64,000 nt of DNA, from NCBI GenBank assembly GCA_013359125.1, contig JABWCR010000016.1, forward strand, positions 1-64,000. Reading direction: 5' to 3'. The notes beneath the pieces were generated by a model. The model was not told the origin of the DNA. It did no database searches and worked only from the letters and a program-made list of their open reading frames with translations. A program made the position numbers and the translations under genes. The DNA comes from Armatimonadota bacterium (GTDB lineage: Bacteria; Armatimonadota; Fimbriimonadia; Fimbriimonadales; GBS-DC). Within the stretch, counting starts at the first letter, position 1; each line of letters opens with the position of its first letter. Below, one piece after another: positions 36,428 to 44,276 of this stretch.

Positions 36428-37584
36428 GGGAAGAAGCGCCCGGGCTCGAAGAGACCGCTCGGGTCGAACCTCTGTTTGATCGCTTTCATCAGTCCGGCAG
36501 CATCGCCCAACTCGGGCCAGGCTCTCACGGTGGCCTTCTTCTCTGGCGGCAACGACCAGAACATCATTTTGAGGCCCAGTTCGCTGCGCAGACTGGCCAA
36601 CAGGTCTGCGGCGCCCTGATCGTCCGAATAGGCGTAGACGATGCCGCTGCCGGCATGGGCAAGGGTATCGACCGATGCTGTTTGGGCCAGTTTCTGAGCC
36701 ACTTCGATCGTATCCGAGGGTCTGCATACGATTTTGGCTAAGACCGGGCTATCAGTGGGCACGACCGGTTCGTCGCCCGGTGCAAGATCGATGCCTAAGT
36801 TCTTGATCGCTTGCAGCTGCCAATCGACTTCTTCTTCGAATCCCGAAAGCGCAACAGCCAAGGTCTTGGTATTGATAACGTCGATCGCGTCCGGCTGGGC
36901 CGGGGATGATAGGATGTTGGCGATCGCCTGCTCCGGTTCATCCGTCTTGGCCACGAACCATGCTGACCTCTCTGGTCTGGGCGAGGTTTTGAGCGTAACT
37001 TCCAGAATGACGCCTAAAACGCCCCACGAGCCGCAAAAGAGGCGGTGGAGGTCGTATCCCGCGACGCTTTTGACAACCTTGGCGCCGCTTTTGATCAAGT
37101 TGCCGTTGGCGAGCGCCATGCGCATAGCCAGCAGGCGATCTCTCGGGGTTCCATGACGAAAGCGCAGCGATCCGGAGCGGCCCGTGGCGATGATGCCGCC
37201 AATGGTCCCGTTCGACGCCGGGGGATTCCATGGCAGCCAATGTCCCGCCTCGGCCAACGCCCGCTGCAGTTCTGGAAAAGCAACCGAGCACGAAACGGTT
37301 ACGATCATCTCTTCCGGCTGAAAGTCTATAAGGGGCTTGAGACGATGGCCGCTGAGGGCGAAATCGTATGGGGAGAGCGAATTGCCCGCGTTGCGCATAC
37401 TGCCTGATCCGAAAACCGAGCATCCCGCGCCGCTTGCAGAGGCGTGTTTGAGGGTTGCGGCCAACTCCTCTTCGTTGACTGGCGCAATGGCAAACGGGGG
37501 CGATTGGCCGCCAACCGCGAACTCGTGGGGCGAGACTCGGCCTTCCTCGCCAACCAGCGCGCGAAGGCCGATCTCAAGACTCAT
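36424..37584 (-). CDS. FAD-binding oxidoreductase, GlcE-like
   Basis: This 386-residue PCMH-type FAD protein resembles the glycolate oxidase subunit GlcE. FGSGSMRNAGN and NPPASNGTIGGIIATGRSG form the FAD site, SVAGYDLHRLFCGSWGVLGV follows, and the C-terminus ends DPSGLFEPGRFFP. GlcE normally works with GlcD and the iron-sulfur subunit GlcF, neither of which is adjacent. It overlaps the upstream convergent gene by four bases. Confidence 0.82.
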   Translation of the reverse strand: MSLEIGLRALVGEEGRVSPHEFAVGGQSPPFAIAPVNEEELAATLKHASASGAGCSVFGSGSMRNAGNSLSPYDFALSGHRLKPLIDFQPEEMIVTVSCSVAFPELQRALAEAGHWLPWNPPASNGTIGGIIATGRSGSLRFRHGTPRDRLLAMRMALANGNLIKSGAKVVKSVAGYDLHRLFCGSWGVLGVILEVTLKTSPRPERSAWFVAKTDEPEQAIANILSSPAQPDAIDVINTKTLAVALSGFEEEVDWQLQAIKNLGIDLAPGDEPVVPTDSPVLAKIVCRPSDTIEVAQKLAQTASVDTLAHAGSGIVYAYSDDQGAADLLASLRSELGLKMMFWSLPPEKKATVRAWPELGDAAGLMKAIKQRFDPSGLFEPGRFFP

Positions 37585-37588
37585 TCAA

Positions 37589-38209
37589 CTAATAGCGGAA
37601 CTCGCCAATGAACGCGCTGTTTTCTAAGGGACGCTGCCAAGAGAGCGCGAGTTCCTGAACGCTGCATCGATTCTGGTTGGCCAGGCCGACCGAGACCGAA
37701 TCGATGGTCGCTAGCGGCTGATACCAGACTTCGTGCGGCATCGGACAACACGGCTTGGTAACTCGACTAACATCGAGAGAGACGATCTGACCCTTGTCGC
37801 CGACGCTGACTTTGACGACCTCGCCGTCGTCGGAGTATCGGACCGGCTGGTGCGAAACGACCACGCTCTTGCCCAGCACGTTGGAAAACTGGGCGCTGAG
37901 TTCCCTCCCGAAGGCCTCGTCCGCATCCGCATCGCCCGTGCGCTCAAAGTAGAGCCAACTTTTTCTGGCTGTGCCTTCGGCCAAGTTGGCGTCGGAAACT
38001 ACGATGGCCGCTGCGGCTCGTCCGGCAAAGCGCCCGGTGTCGAACTTCCAGGCCAATGCGGCCTCTCGACCGGCGGTATCGTATTCGCCGTTAAAGTGGC
38101 AGGCGCCTACATAAACGCTGCACGTCCTGCTTTCCAGATAGGTGCCCTTGGTTTGAGCCATTGCGCTTGCGCAGACCAAAATCGCGGTCAGCCAGAGAGC
38201 CAGTTTCAT
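37589..38209 (-). CDS. Secreted DUF1326-like cysteine-containing protein
   Basis: The 206-residue product has a signal peptide ending near MAQT. GTYLESRTCSVYVGACHF and a later CCPMPHE place conserved cysteines as in DUF1326-type proteins, whose function is unknown. I chose the ATG at 38209 over a GTG three codons upstream because GAGGTG lies at a suitable distance. It is divergent from cmk. Confidence 0.6.
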   Translation of the reverse strand: MKLALWLTAILVCASAMAQTKGTYLESRTCSVYVGACHFNGEYDTAGREAALAWKFDTGRFAGRAAAAIVVSDANLAEGTARKSWLYFERTGDADADEAFGRELSAQFSNVLGKSVVVSHQPVRYSDDGEVVKVSVGDKGQIVSLDVSRVTKPCCPMPHEVWYQPLATIDSVSVGLANQNRCSVQELALSWQRPLENSAFIGEFRY

Positions 38210-38255
38210 CGTTATCACCTCTGCTCAGATTCTACCGCAACTTTTGCGCTTTGGC

Positions 38256-38264
38256 TGGTATATT
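38256..38264 (+). promoter_or_regulatory. Extended -10 promoter for a near-leaderless cmk transcript
   Basis: TGG plus TATATT (38259-38264) ends eight bases before the cmk ATG at 38273, placing +1 about two bases before the start codon. The same GGCTGGTA context occurs at the PTPS promoter (6341-6348). Confidence 0.45.
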
Positions 38265-38272
38265 CTTTGCGC

Positions 38273-38947
38273 ATGGAGAGGATCATCGCGATCGACGGAC
38301 CGGCGGCGTCGGGCAAGAGCACCTTGGCTAAGAACTTATCCAGAGTCTTGGGTTTCCTCTATTTGGACACTGGCGCGATGTATCGCGCGATCGCGCTGAA
38401 GGCCAAGCGATCAGGAATTGCAAGCGATGATGCGCCCTCTCTGAGCCAGATCGCCGAGACGGCGCGAATAGAGTTGACGACTGAAAACGGCAGCCAACGC
38501 GTGTTGCTGGACGGCCAAGACGTTACCGACGAGATACGCCTGCCAGAGATCTCGACTCTGGCCTCCGAAGTTTCTGTTCACAGCGGCGTTCGCCGTGCGA
38601 TGGTCAGGCTACAACGACAAATGGCTCAATTGGGGCGCGGTCTTGTGTGCGAGGGCAGAGACACGACCACGGTCGTCTTTCCAAAAGCGCGGCTAAAGAT
38701 ATTCCTGACGGCATCGGCCCAGGCACGGGCGATGCGGCGGTGCAAGGAACTTGAAGAGCGCGGGACGCCGATCAGTTATGAAGACGCCTTGTCGCAGATC
38801 ATCGAGCGAGACCGGCGAGATTCTACGCGAGCCGATTCGCCCCTTGTGAAGGCGGCAGACGCGGTTGAGATCGATACGGACGATCTGTCTATCGAAGAGG
38901 TGCTGGCCGTCGCGCTGGAGCATTGGCGGCGCCGCGATGTCGATTGA
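38273..38947 (+). CDS. cmk: Cytidylate kinase
   Basis: Cmk phosphorylates CMP and dCMP. The P-loop GPAASGKST lies at residues 9-17. YLDTGAMYRAIAL, the substrate-binding CEGRDTTTVVFP and the LID RDRRDSTRADSPL are diagnostic. The 224-residue length is normal. No ribosome-binding site precedes the ATG. It overlaps folC by 11 bases. Confidence 0.95.
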   Translation: MERIIAIDGPAASGKSTLAKNLSRVLGFLYLDTGAMYRAIALKAKRSGIASDDAPSLSQIAETARIELTTENGSQRVLLDGQDVTDEIRLPEISTLASEVSVHSGVRRAMVRLQRQMAQLGRGLVCEGRDTTTVVFPKARLKIFLTASAQARAMRRCKELEERGTPISYEDALSQIIERDRRDSTRADSPLVKAADAVEIDTDDLSIEEVLAVALEHWRRRDVD

Positions 38948-40184
38948 AGAGGCGCTGCGCTATCTCGCCAGTCTGAACGTTTATGGCTGGCGCATGGGCA
39001 ATGCCCGTATGACCGAGTTTCTGCGCCGTGCCGGCAACCCGCAGGATCAGGTCCGCAGCTTCCACGTCGCGGGCACGAACGGCAAGGGATCGGTTACGAT
39101 GATGATCGCCGAGTGCCTGCGGGCTGCGGGCTGCTCGACCGGCGCCTACTTTTCCCCTTACGTCTATCGAGTGAACGAACGGATACTGCTCGATTCTGAA
39201 CCAATCTCCGACAGCGACTTGGCAAGATGGATTACAAATTTGAAGCCTATCGCCGATTCATTGAGGGACACCGAATATGGCCAGGTTACGGAATTCGAGA
39301 TGAAGACGGCGGTCGCTATGTGCTGCTTTGCCGAGCACAACGTAAACTTTTCTGTGCTAGAGGTCGGTTTGGGCGGTCGCTTGGACGCGACGAATGTGAT
39401 TGTGCCGCAGGCGTGCGCGATCAGTTCGATCGGCCTGGACCACATGGATCGGCTGGGTCCGACTTTGTCCGACATCGCGTACGAGAAAGCAGGCGCAATC
39501 AAGCCGGGGCGTCCTGTGGTTATTGGGCCGTGCGGGATCGAGGCCGAGACGATGATTCGGTCGGTGGCTCAGATTCGCCAGGCTCCCAGCTTCTTTGTCG
39601 GCCATGAGGTTGAGACGGAAGACGATGGCAATTCGAACGAATATGTAAAAGTTTGCTTTGACAAACATGAACTTATTGTGCGTCCTGCGATGGTGGGACG
39701 CGCCCAAAGAAGCAATGCGGCAACGGCTGCGGCGACCCTGTGGGCTAGCGGGATCGGCGTTACGGACCAGGCGATAGCTGAAGGGATCGGTAAGGCGAGA
39801 TTGCCTGGGCGTTTCGAGACGGTCGGCGATCCCGTTCGCCTGATTCTGGACGGCGCGCACAATGCCCAGGCGGCGGAAGAGTTGGCAGCCAATCTGAAAG
39901 GGTATGAAGTTGTCTTTGTCGTAGGAATGAGCAAGCCGCACGATCCGGTAGGGTTTCTGGAGCCTTTGACTCGCATTTCAAGGCAGTTTGTCTTTGTCGC
40001 GGCCGATCATCCAAGAGCCTACTCGCCCGCTGAACTTCAAGCCGCTGCCAAGCAACTCTCTGTTGAAGGCCGAGTCGCCTCTTCCGTTAGGGATGGCGTC
40101 CGCTCGGCGCTCTCGGAGGGCATTGTTGTGGTTACGGGCTCATTCTACGTGGTTGGCGAGTGCGAAGAGTTTCGCAACGGGTAA
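38937..40184 (+). CDS. folC: Folylpolyglutamate synthase / dihydrofolate synthase
   Basis: FolC adds glutamate to folates, and often to dihydropteroate. The ATP-binding loop is GTNGKGSV (46-53), with LEVGLGGRLDATN, YEKAGAIKPGRPVV and ILDGAHNAQAAEEL downstream. The product is 415 residues. The ATG at 38937 lies inside the cmk end, giving an 11-base overlap and likely coupled translation. Confidence 0.94.
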   Translation: MSIEEALRYLASLNVYGWRMGNARMTEFLRRAGNPQDQVRSFHVAGTNGKGSVTMMIAECLRAAGCSTGAYFSPYVYRVNERILLDSEPISDSDLARWITNLKPIADSLRDTEYGQVTEFEMKTAVAMCCFAEHNVNFSVLEVGLGGRLDATNVIVPQACAISSIGLDHMDRLGPTLSDIAYEKAGAIKPGRPVVIGPCGIEAETMIRSVAQIRQAPSFFVGHEVETEDDGNSNEYVKVCFDKHELIVRPAMVGRAQRSNAATAAATLWASGIGVTDQAIAEGIGKARLPGRFETVGDPVRLILDGAHNAQAAEELAANLKGYEVVFVVGMSKPHDPVGFLEPLTRISRQFVFVAADHPRAYSPAELQAAAKQLSVEGRVASSVRDGVRSALSEGIVVVTGSFYVVGECEEFRNG

Positions 40185-40197
40185 TATTCGATCAATC

Positions 40198-40995
40198 ATG
40201 GCGCGATGGGAGCTGACGGCGACGATTCTTGAGCATCGTCGAGCGTCGCCCGGCCAGTTCGAACTGATGCTCCATGCCCCGCCCATCGCGGAGGTGGCTC
40301 TTCCTGGCCAGTTCGTTCAGTTGAGGGCTATGGACAGCCTCTCGCCCTATCTGCGCCGCTCTTATAGCATCTTGCGCGCCAATCCAGACAAGGGGTTGAT
40401 CTCCGTTTTCTACTCTGTGCAGAGCGCCTTCACGGAATTGCTGTCGATGAAACCGGTCGGCTCGTCGGTGCGAGTTCTCGGGCCGTTGGGCAATTGGTTT
40501 CAGCCCGTTCGCGAGGCAAAGCGACATATTTTGGCCGCTGGGGGTTTTGGCGCCCCGCCCTTGTGCTATTTCGCTTCGAAGTTGGCTCCCACGCTCGGCA
40601 AAGATGATGAGTTGGTCATCCTGATCGCCGCCCGCAGTCGGGACCTGTTGGTGGGTTTGGACGAGTTTCGCGCATTGGGCGCAACGGCATTGGTGGCGAC
40701 GGACGACGGCTCATCGGGCTACCGGGGCCAGGTAACGGATCTGCTGAGAGAGAATCTAACGACTGGGTCGGCGGTCTACGCTTGCGGGCCGAACGGAATG
40801 CTCCGTTCGATCGCCCGCGAGTGCATCTCGCAGAGCATTCCGTGCCAAGTCTCGATCGAATCTCCCATGCCGTGCGGTCTCGGAGTCTGCTTGGCTTGCG
40901 CGGTCAAGACGCCTTTGCCCGATGGCGGCACTTGGTACAAGCGAGCCTGCGCAGACGGTCCGATTTTTCAGGCCAACGAAATTGTTTGGGATTAA
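40198..40995 (+). CDS. pyrK: Dihydroorotate dehydrogenase electron-transfer subunit
   Basis: PyrK passes electrons from the dehydrogenase PyrDB to NAD+ through FAD and a 2Fe-2S cluster. RRSYSILRANPDKGLISVFY binds FAD, GGFGAPPLCYFASKL is the NAD site, and CGLGVCLACAVKT plus a later Cys bind the cluster. The product is 265 residues. It follows folC by 13 bases. No pyrD or other pyr gene is adjacent, so the partner must be elsewhere. Confidence 0.87.
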   Translation: MARWELTATILEHRRASPGQFELMLHAPPIAEVALPGQFVQLRAMDSLSPYLRRSYSILRANPDKGLISVFYSVQSAFTELLSMKPVGSSVRVLGPLGNWFQPVREAKRHILAAGGFGAPPLCYFASKLAPTLGKDDELVILIAARSRDLLVGLDEFRALGATALVATDDGSSGYRGQVTDLLRENLTTGSAVYACGPNGMLRSIARECISQSIPCQVSIESPMPCGLGVCLACAVKTPLPDGGTWYKRACADGPIFQANEIVWD

Positions 40996-41612
40996 AGATA
41001 GGGGTTATCGCGCTTTTCGTCCCCGATTGTAGTCGATGGACCGTGGCCGGGATAGACGATCGCGTTGTCCGGCAGCGCCTTCATTCTCTCCAGCGATCGC
41101 ATCAGTTTGTCTCGGTCGGCGCCTGGTATGTCGTATCGACCGATGCTGCCTCTAAACAGAACATCGCCCGAAAAAACGCAGGGCGGATCGCTTTCCATAA
41201 CAAACGCGACATGATCGGGCGCATGGCCGGGCACGGACATGGTTCGGAAACGAAGCTCACCAATCGAGAACTCGTCCGGCTCGTTAATGAACCGGTCGGG
41301 TTCAGGCAGAGGTTCGCCAGCGGGCAGTCCGATCATGGTCGGATGAGTATGGGTTTCGTGTCCGTAAAGAAGCCATTCGTCCTTTGGGAGCCAAAAAGGC
41401 GCGCCGGTCGCTCGCTTCAGCTCGGGCACGGCCAGAACGTGATCAAAGTGCGCATGGGTCGCGATGATTGCGATGAGTTGCCGCCCTTCGATTGCGCTCA
41501 GGACTTTGGCCGCCTCGTCGCCCGGGTCGATGACGACGCATTGATTGGTCTTATCGCAAGTTACGATGTAGCAGTTCGCCTGAAGAGGGCCGAGCGGCAC
41601 CGTTTGGATCAA
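40992..41612 (-). CDS. MBL-fold metallo-hydrolase (glyoxalase II-like)
   Basis: This 206-residue metallo-beta-lactamase-fold protein has the metal motif THAHFDHV (His53, His55, Asp57, His58), a VPGHAPDHV third-His segment and YPGHGPST near the end. It resembles hydroxyacylglutathione-hydrolase-like thioesterases. It overlaps the pyrK end by four bases and the GHMP kinase end by four (ATGA), so it is coupled to the kinase. Confidence 0.88.
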   Translation of the reverse strand: MIQTVPLGPLQANCYIVTCDKTNQCVVIDPGDEAAKVLSAIEGRQLIAIIATHAHFDHVLAVPELKRATGAPFWLPKDEWLLYGHETHTHPTMIGLPAGEPLPEPDRFINEPDEFSIGELRFRTMSVPGHAPDHVAFVMESDPPCVFSGDVLFRGSIGRYDIPGADRDKLMRSLERMKALPDNAIVYPGHGPSTTIGDEKRDNPYL

Positions 41613-42598
41613 ATGCGCATCACTCCTGGCGCATTGGGCGCTAATTGGTAGATGCCCGCGGCCTTGCCTTGCAGCGCATCGGCCAATCGTTGCGGGTCTG
41701 GCGTCAGCGCGATTATCGTGCCGCCTTCGCCGCCGGCTCCGGCTAACTTGGCCGCCCAGGCGCCGCCCGCCTTTGCAGCGTCTATTAGTTCATCCAGCAC
41801 TTTGCCCGACGCGCCTAAATCGCGAACGATCGCATGGTTCTCGTTCATTAGGTCGGCCATCAATTGCCAGTCGCGCTCTATCATTGCTTTCTTGGCGCGT
41901 TGCGCTAGGCTTGCGATCTCTCTCATGCCTTTGACCACCGATTCGTCGCCTCGCTCCCAGCGCGATCGAAGGTCGGAGTGTACGGCGCTGCTGTCGCGCT
42001 CGAAGCCGGTAAAGGCCAGCACAAACGGGAGTTCTTGACGGCGCGGAAGCAGTCGGTCGATCGGTTCTACGGTGGCAAACGGCTCGTTGGCGTCGGCTCG
42101 CAACGTCTCCTTGCCCCTAAAGTCCATATAATTGACGCCGCCGAAGGCGGCCATGTGATGGTCTTGATAGCCGCACACCACGCCAAGGGCGTCGGCCTCT
42201 ATTCTGCGAACCTGCTCGGCCAAGTGATAGGCGCTGACCCAGCCTTCTTTCAGCGTGAGCAGACAGGCGACGACGGCCGTGAGCATCGCGGTCGAACCGG
42301 CCAAGCCTGCTTGCGCGGGCACGTCGCTTTCGGCAGAGAGTTGAAATCGAGACTTGTCGAGAGAGAACCCGGCACCGACGATAGCCGACTTGAGAAGGTC
42401 GAATCGGTCGCCGGTCAGGTTCAAATCGGTTGGAATCTGCTTTTCGTCCGAACTCTTGAGAGTCAGGCGATCGGCTGGGTCGAGGTGGCATCGAGCCCGC
42501 ATGGCCAGGCCGCAAGATATGACGACGCCGCCGTACAGATCGCTGGGGTTGCCGATTATGCCCGCTCTACCGGGCGCAGAGTAACGAATCGAAGCCAA
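41609..42598 (-). CDS. GHMP-family kinase
   Basis: This 329-residue small-molecule kinase has an N-terminal PGRAGIIGNPSDLYGG substrate motif, the ATP loop PAQAGLAGSTAML and a C-terminal KLAGAGGEGGTIIAL glycine motif. The overall pattern is closest to glucuronokinase or heptose kinases, but the sugar cannot be assigned. The stop overlaps the MBL gene start. Confidence 0.83.
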   Translation of the reverse strand: MASIRYSAPGRAGIIGNPSDLYGGVVISCGLAMRARCHLDPADRLTLKSSDEKQIPTDLNLTGDRFDLLKSAIVGAGFSLDKSRFQLSAESDVPAQAGLAGSTAMLTAVVACLLTLKEGWVSAYHLAEQVRRIEADALGVVCGYQDHHMAAFGGVNYMDFRGKETLRADANEPFATVEPIDRLLPRRQELPFVLAFTGFERDSSAVHSDLRSRWERGDESVVKGMREIASLAQRAKKAMIERDWQLMADLMNENHAIVRDLGASGKVLDELIDAAKAGGAWAAKLAGAGGEGGTIIALTPDPQRLADALQGKAAGIYQLAPNAPGVMRI

Positions 42599-42646
42599 AT
42601 CGCCGCCTCCCTCAAAGATGAGAGAAGTTTACTCTATGGAAAGGTT

Positions 42647-42669
42647 GGGAGCAGGCTGAGCCTGCTCCC
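42647..42669 (-). terminator. Perfect 10-bp hairpin downstream of the trypsin-fold protease gene
   Basis: GGGAGCAGGC (42647-42656), three loop bases and GCCTGCTCCC (42660-42669) form a perfect stem 11 bases past the minus-strand stop at 42680. Only a weak T-rich stretch follows. It separates the protease gene from the GHMP kinase start. Confidence 0.6.
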
Positions 42670-42679
42670 GATGATTGGA

Positions 42680-44263
42680 TCAGTTTGAACCGATACGAAC
42701 AATACCGCTCGATCCTTGTCGGCGCAGCGTCATCGGACGCCACAGCGTGAACCTTTCGTTATAGTTGGCGGGCGTGATGTTGACGGAACCGCCGCCTGGA
42801 ACGCAGAACGTCGCTTCGTAGACGGTATTGAACGGGTTGGCCGAAGTGCCGCGCTCGCTGCTGCCATTGTTATTGCCGCCGTCGGTTCCGGCTCCCTGAA
42901 CCACATAGGTAGGATTGGCCATGTTGAACAAGTAATACTGAACGTTAACATAGGCCTCCGACAATCGGCCGTATCGAGACGTAGCACAATCGTTCGGCCC
43001 GCCAGTCAGCGTGCCCCGCACCTGCCTATTGCCGTCCATCAAGGGCGAGCCCGACGATCCCGGCGCAGTAAAGCCGACGTTGTAACTAACGCTCCACACA
43101 TCGGCCAGAAAGCAGCCTTGGTTGGTGTCGCAGGTGGTAACGCCTGCCGGACAGAAGCACCGATCGTTGTCGGCCTGCAGCAACGATCCAGAGGAGAATC
43201 GCTTGAACGTTCCGCCTGGATGGTGGATGCCAAATGCGGACGATCCGCCGGACCACGATCCGCTACTGGTCCAGCCCATGTACCAGCTAGCGGCGACTTG
43301 TTCGTAGGATCCTAGCAGGTTCCAGTCGCTGCCGCTGTGGCGTTTGAGCAAGATCGCTCCCACGCTGCGGGGGCACGAGTTTGCGGCTGGCGGCGTGCCG
43401 TTGCAGGTTGTGTTCTGGAAGTTCCAGACAAAGGTCGTGTTGTTGGCCGATCCTTGGGTGCCGATGCAGTGATTGGCCGTCATCACGATAGGCGCCAGGT
43501 CGGACGGGCTTCGATTGAGGGTACCGCCCGAGCAAAAGCCGCTGACGTTGTTGCCGCTCAGAGTCGCCAACATACAGACGGCCCGAGCTTCCGTATCGCG
43601 CCAGGAGGCTTCGCAGGCTACGTCGCGATGCGTGCATCCTTGAATGCCCGCGTCTTCAAACGCTTTATCCCAATCGGGGCCGGCAAAGAAGTAGTTGATG
43701 CCATCGATAGGCGGCAATCCGGCCGGAGTCGCGCCCGGAGGCAGATAGAACTCTAGGCCGATCTGATCGCCAAAGATGATGGTCGTCCACCAAGTCTGGT
43801 CTTCGTTCATGATGGGCAGCGTGTACGGGCCAAACGAGTAGCCGCCCACTGGATCGTAGACGCGGACCACTTCGCCGTTTCGCCCCATGTCGCCCTTGAA
43901 CCGCACCCTAAGCGCCTTGGCGCCTTCGGATCGAAGTTCGACCGCAGCGACAAAGCCGCCTTCCGGATGCTCGATCCAGCGCAGGCCTTTGAGAATGTCG
44001 GGCGGCGCATCGACCGCGTAGCCCGCAGGCATGAAGTCGGGCGCGTCTTGATAGCCGTGCCAATGCATGGGCGGGGTTTCCGTCTTAGGCAAGTTAAAGG
44101 GCAGCGCAGGGCTGCCCGGCATTAGCCTAGGTCCCGGGAAGCCTGCCTTCGTGACTCTATGTTGCGGAGCGCCGTCGACGGAATGTTCCTCCGACGGTTC
44201 TGGCTCTTGCGCCCAGGCATAGGCGAGGCCGACGCAGGCGGCGATCAATAGCAATCGTCTCAT
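42680..44263 (-). CDS. Secreted trypsin-fold serine protease (lysyl endopeptidase-like)
   Basis: The 527-residue product has a signal peptide (MRRLLLIAACVGLAYAWA) and a long N-terminal region (to ~215) that may be a propeptide. A chymotrypsin-fold domain follows with His265 (TANHCIG), Asp313 (SGSDWNLLG) and Ser404 (PGSSGSPL). Many cysteines suggest disulfides, as in lysyl endopeptidases. The ~110-residue C-terminal tail is beta-rich. It follows the fibre-like gene by 13 bases and is probably co-transcribed with it. It has no dockerin-like module. Confidence 0.86.
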   Translation of the reverse strand: MRRLLLIAACVGLAYAWAQEPEPSEEHSVDGAPQHRVTKAGFPGPRLMPGSPALPFNLPKTETPPMHWHGYQDAPDFMPAGYAVDAPPDILKGLRWIEHPEGGFVAAVELRSEGAKALRVRFKGDMGRNGEVVRVYDPVGGYSFGPYTLPIMNEDQTWWTTIIFGDQIGLEFYLPPGATPAGLPPIDGINYFFAGPDWDKAFEDAGIQGCTHRDVACEASWRDTEARAVCMLATLSGNNVSGFCSGGTLNRSPSDLAPIVMTANHCIGTQGSANNTTFVWNFQNTTCNGTPPAANSCPRSVGAILLKRHSGSDWNLLGSYEQVAASWYMGWTSSGSWSGGSSAFGIHHPGGTFKRFSSGSLLQADNDRCFCPAGVTTCDTNQGCFLADVWSVSYNVGFTAPGSSGSPLMDGNRQVRGTLTGGPNDCATSRYGRLSEAYVNVQYYLFNMANPTYVVQGAGTDGGNNNGSSERGTSANPFNTVYEATFCVPGGGSVNITPANYNERFTLWRPMTLRRQGSSGIVRIGSN

Positions 44264-44276
44264 TGGTTTGCCTCCT

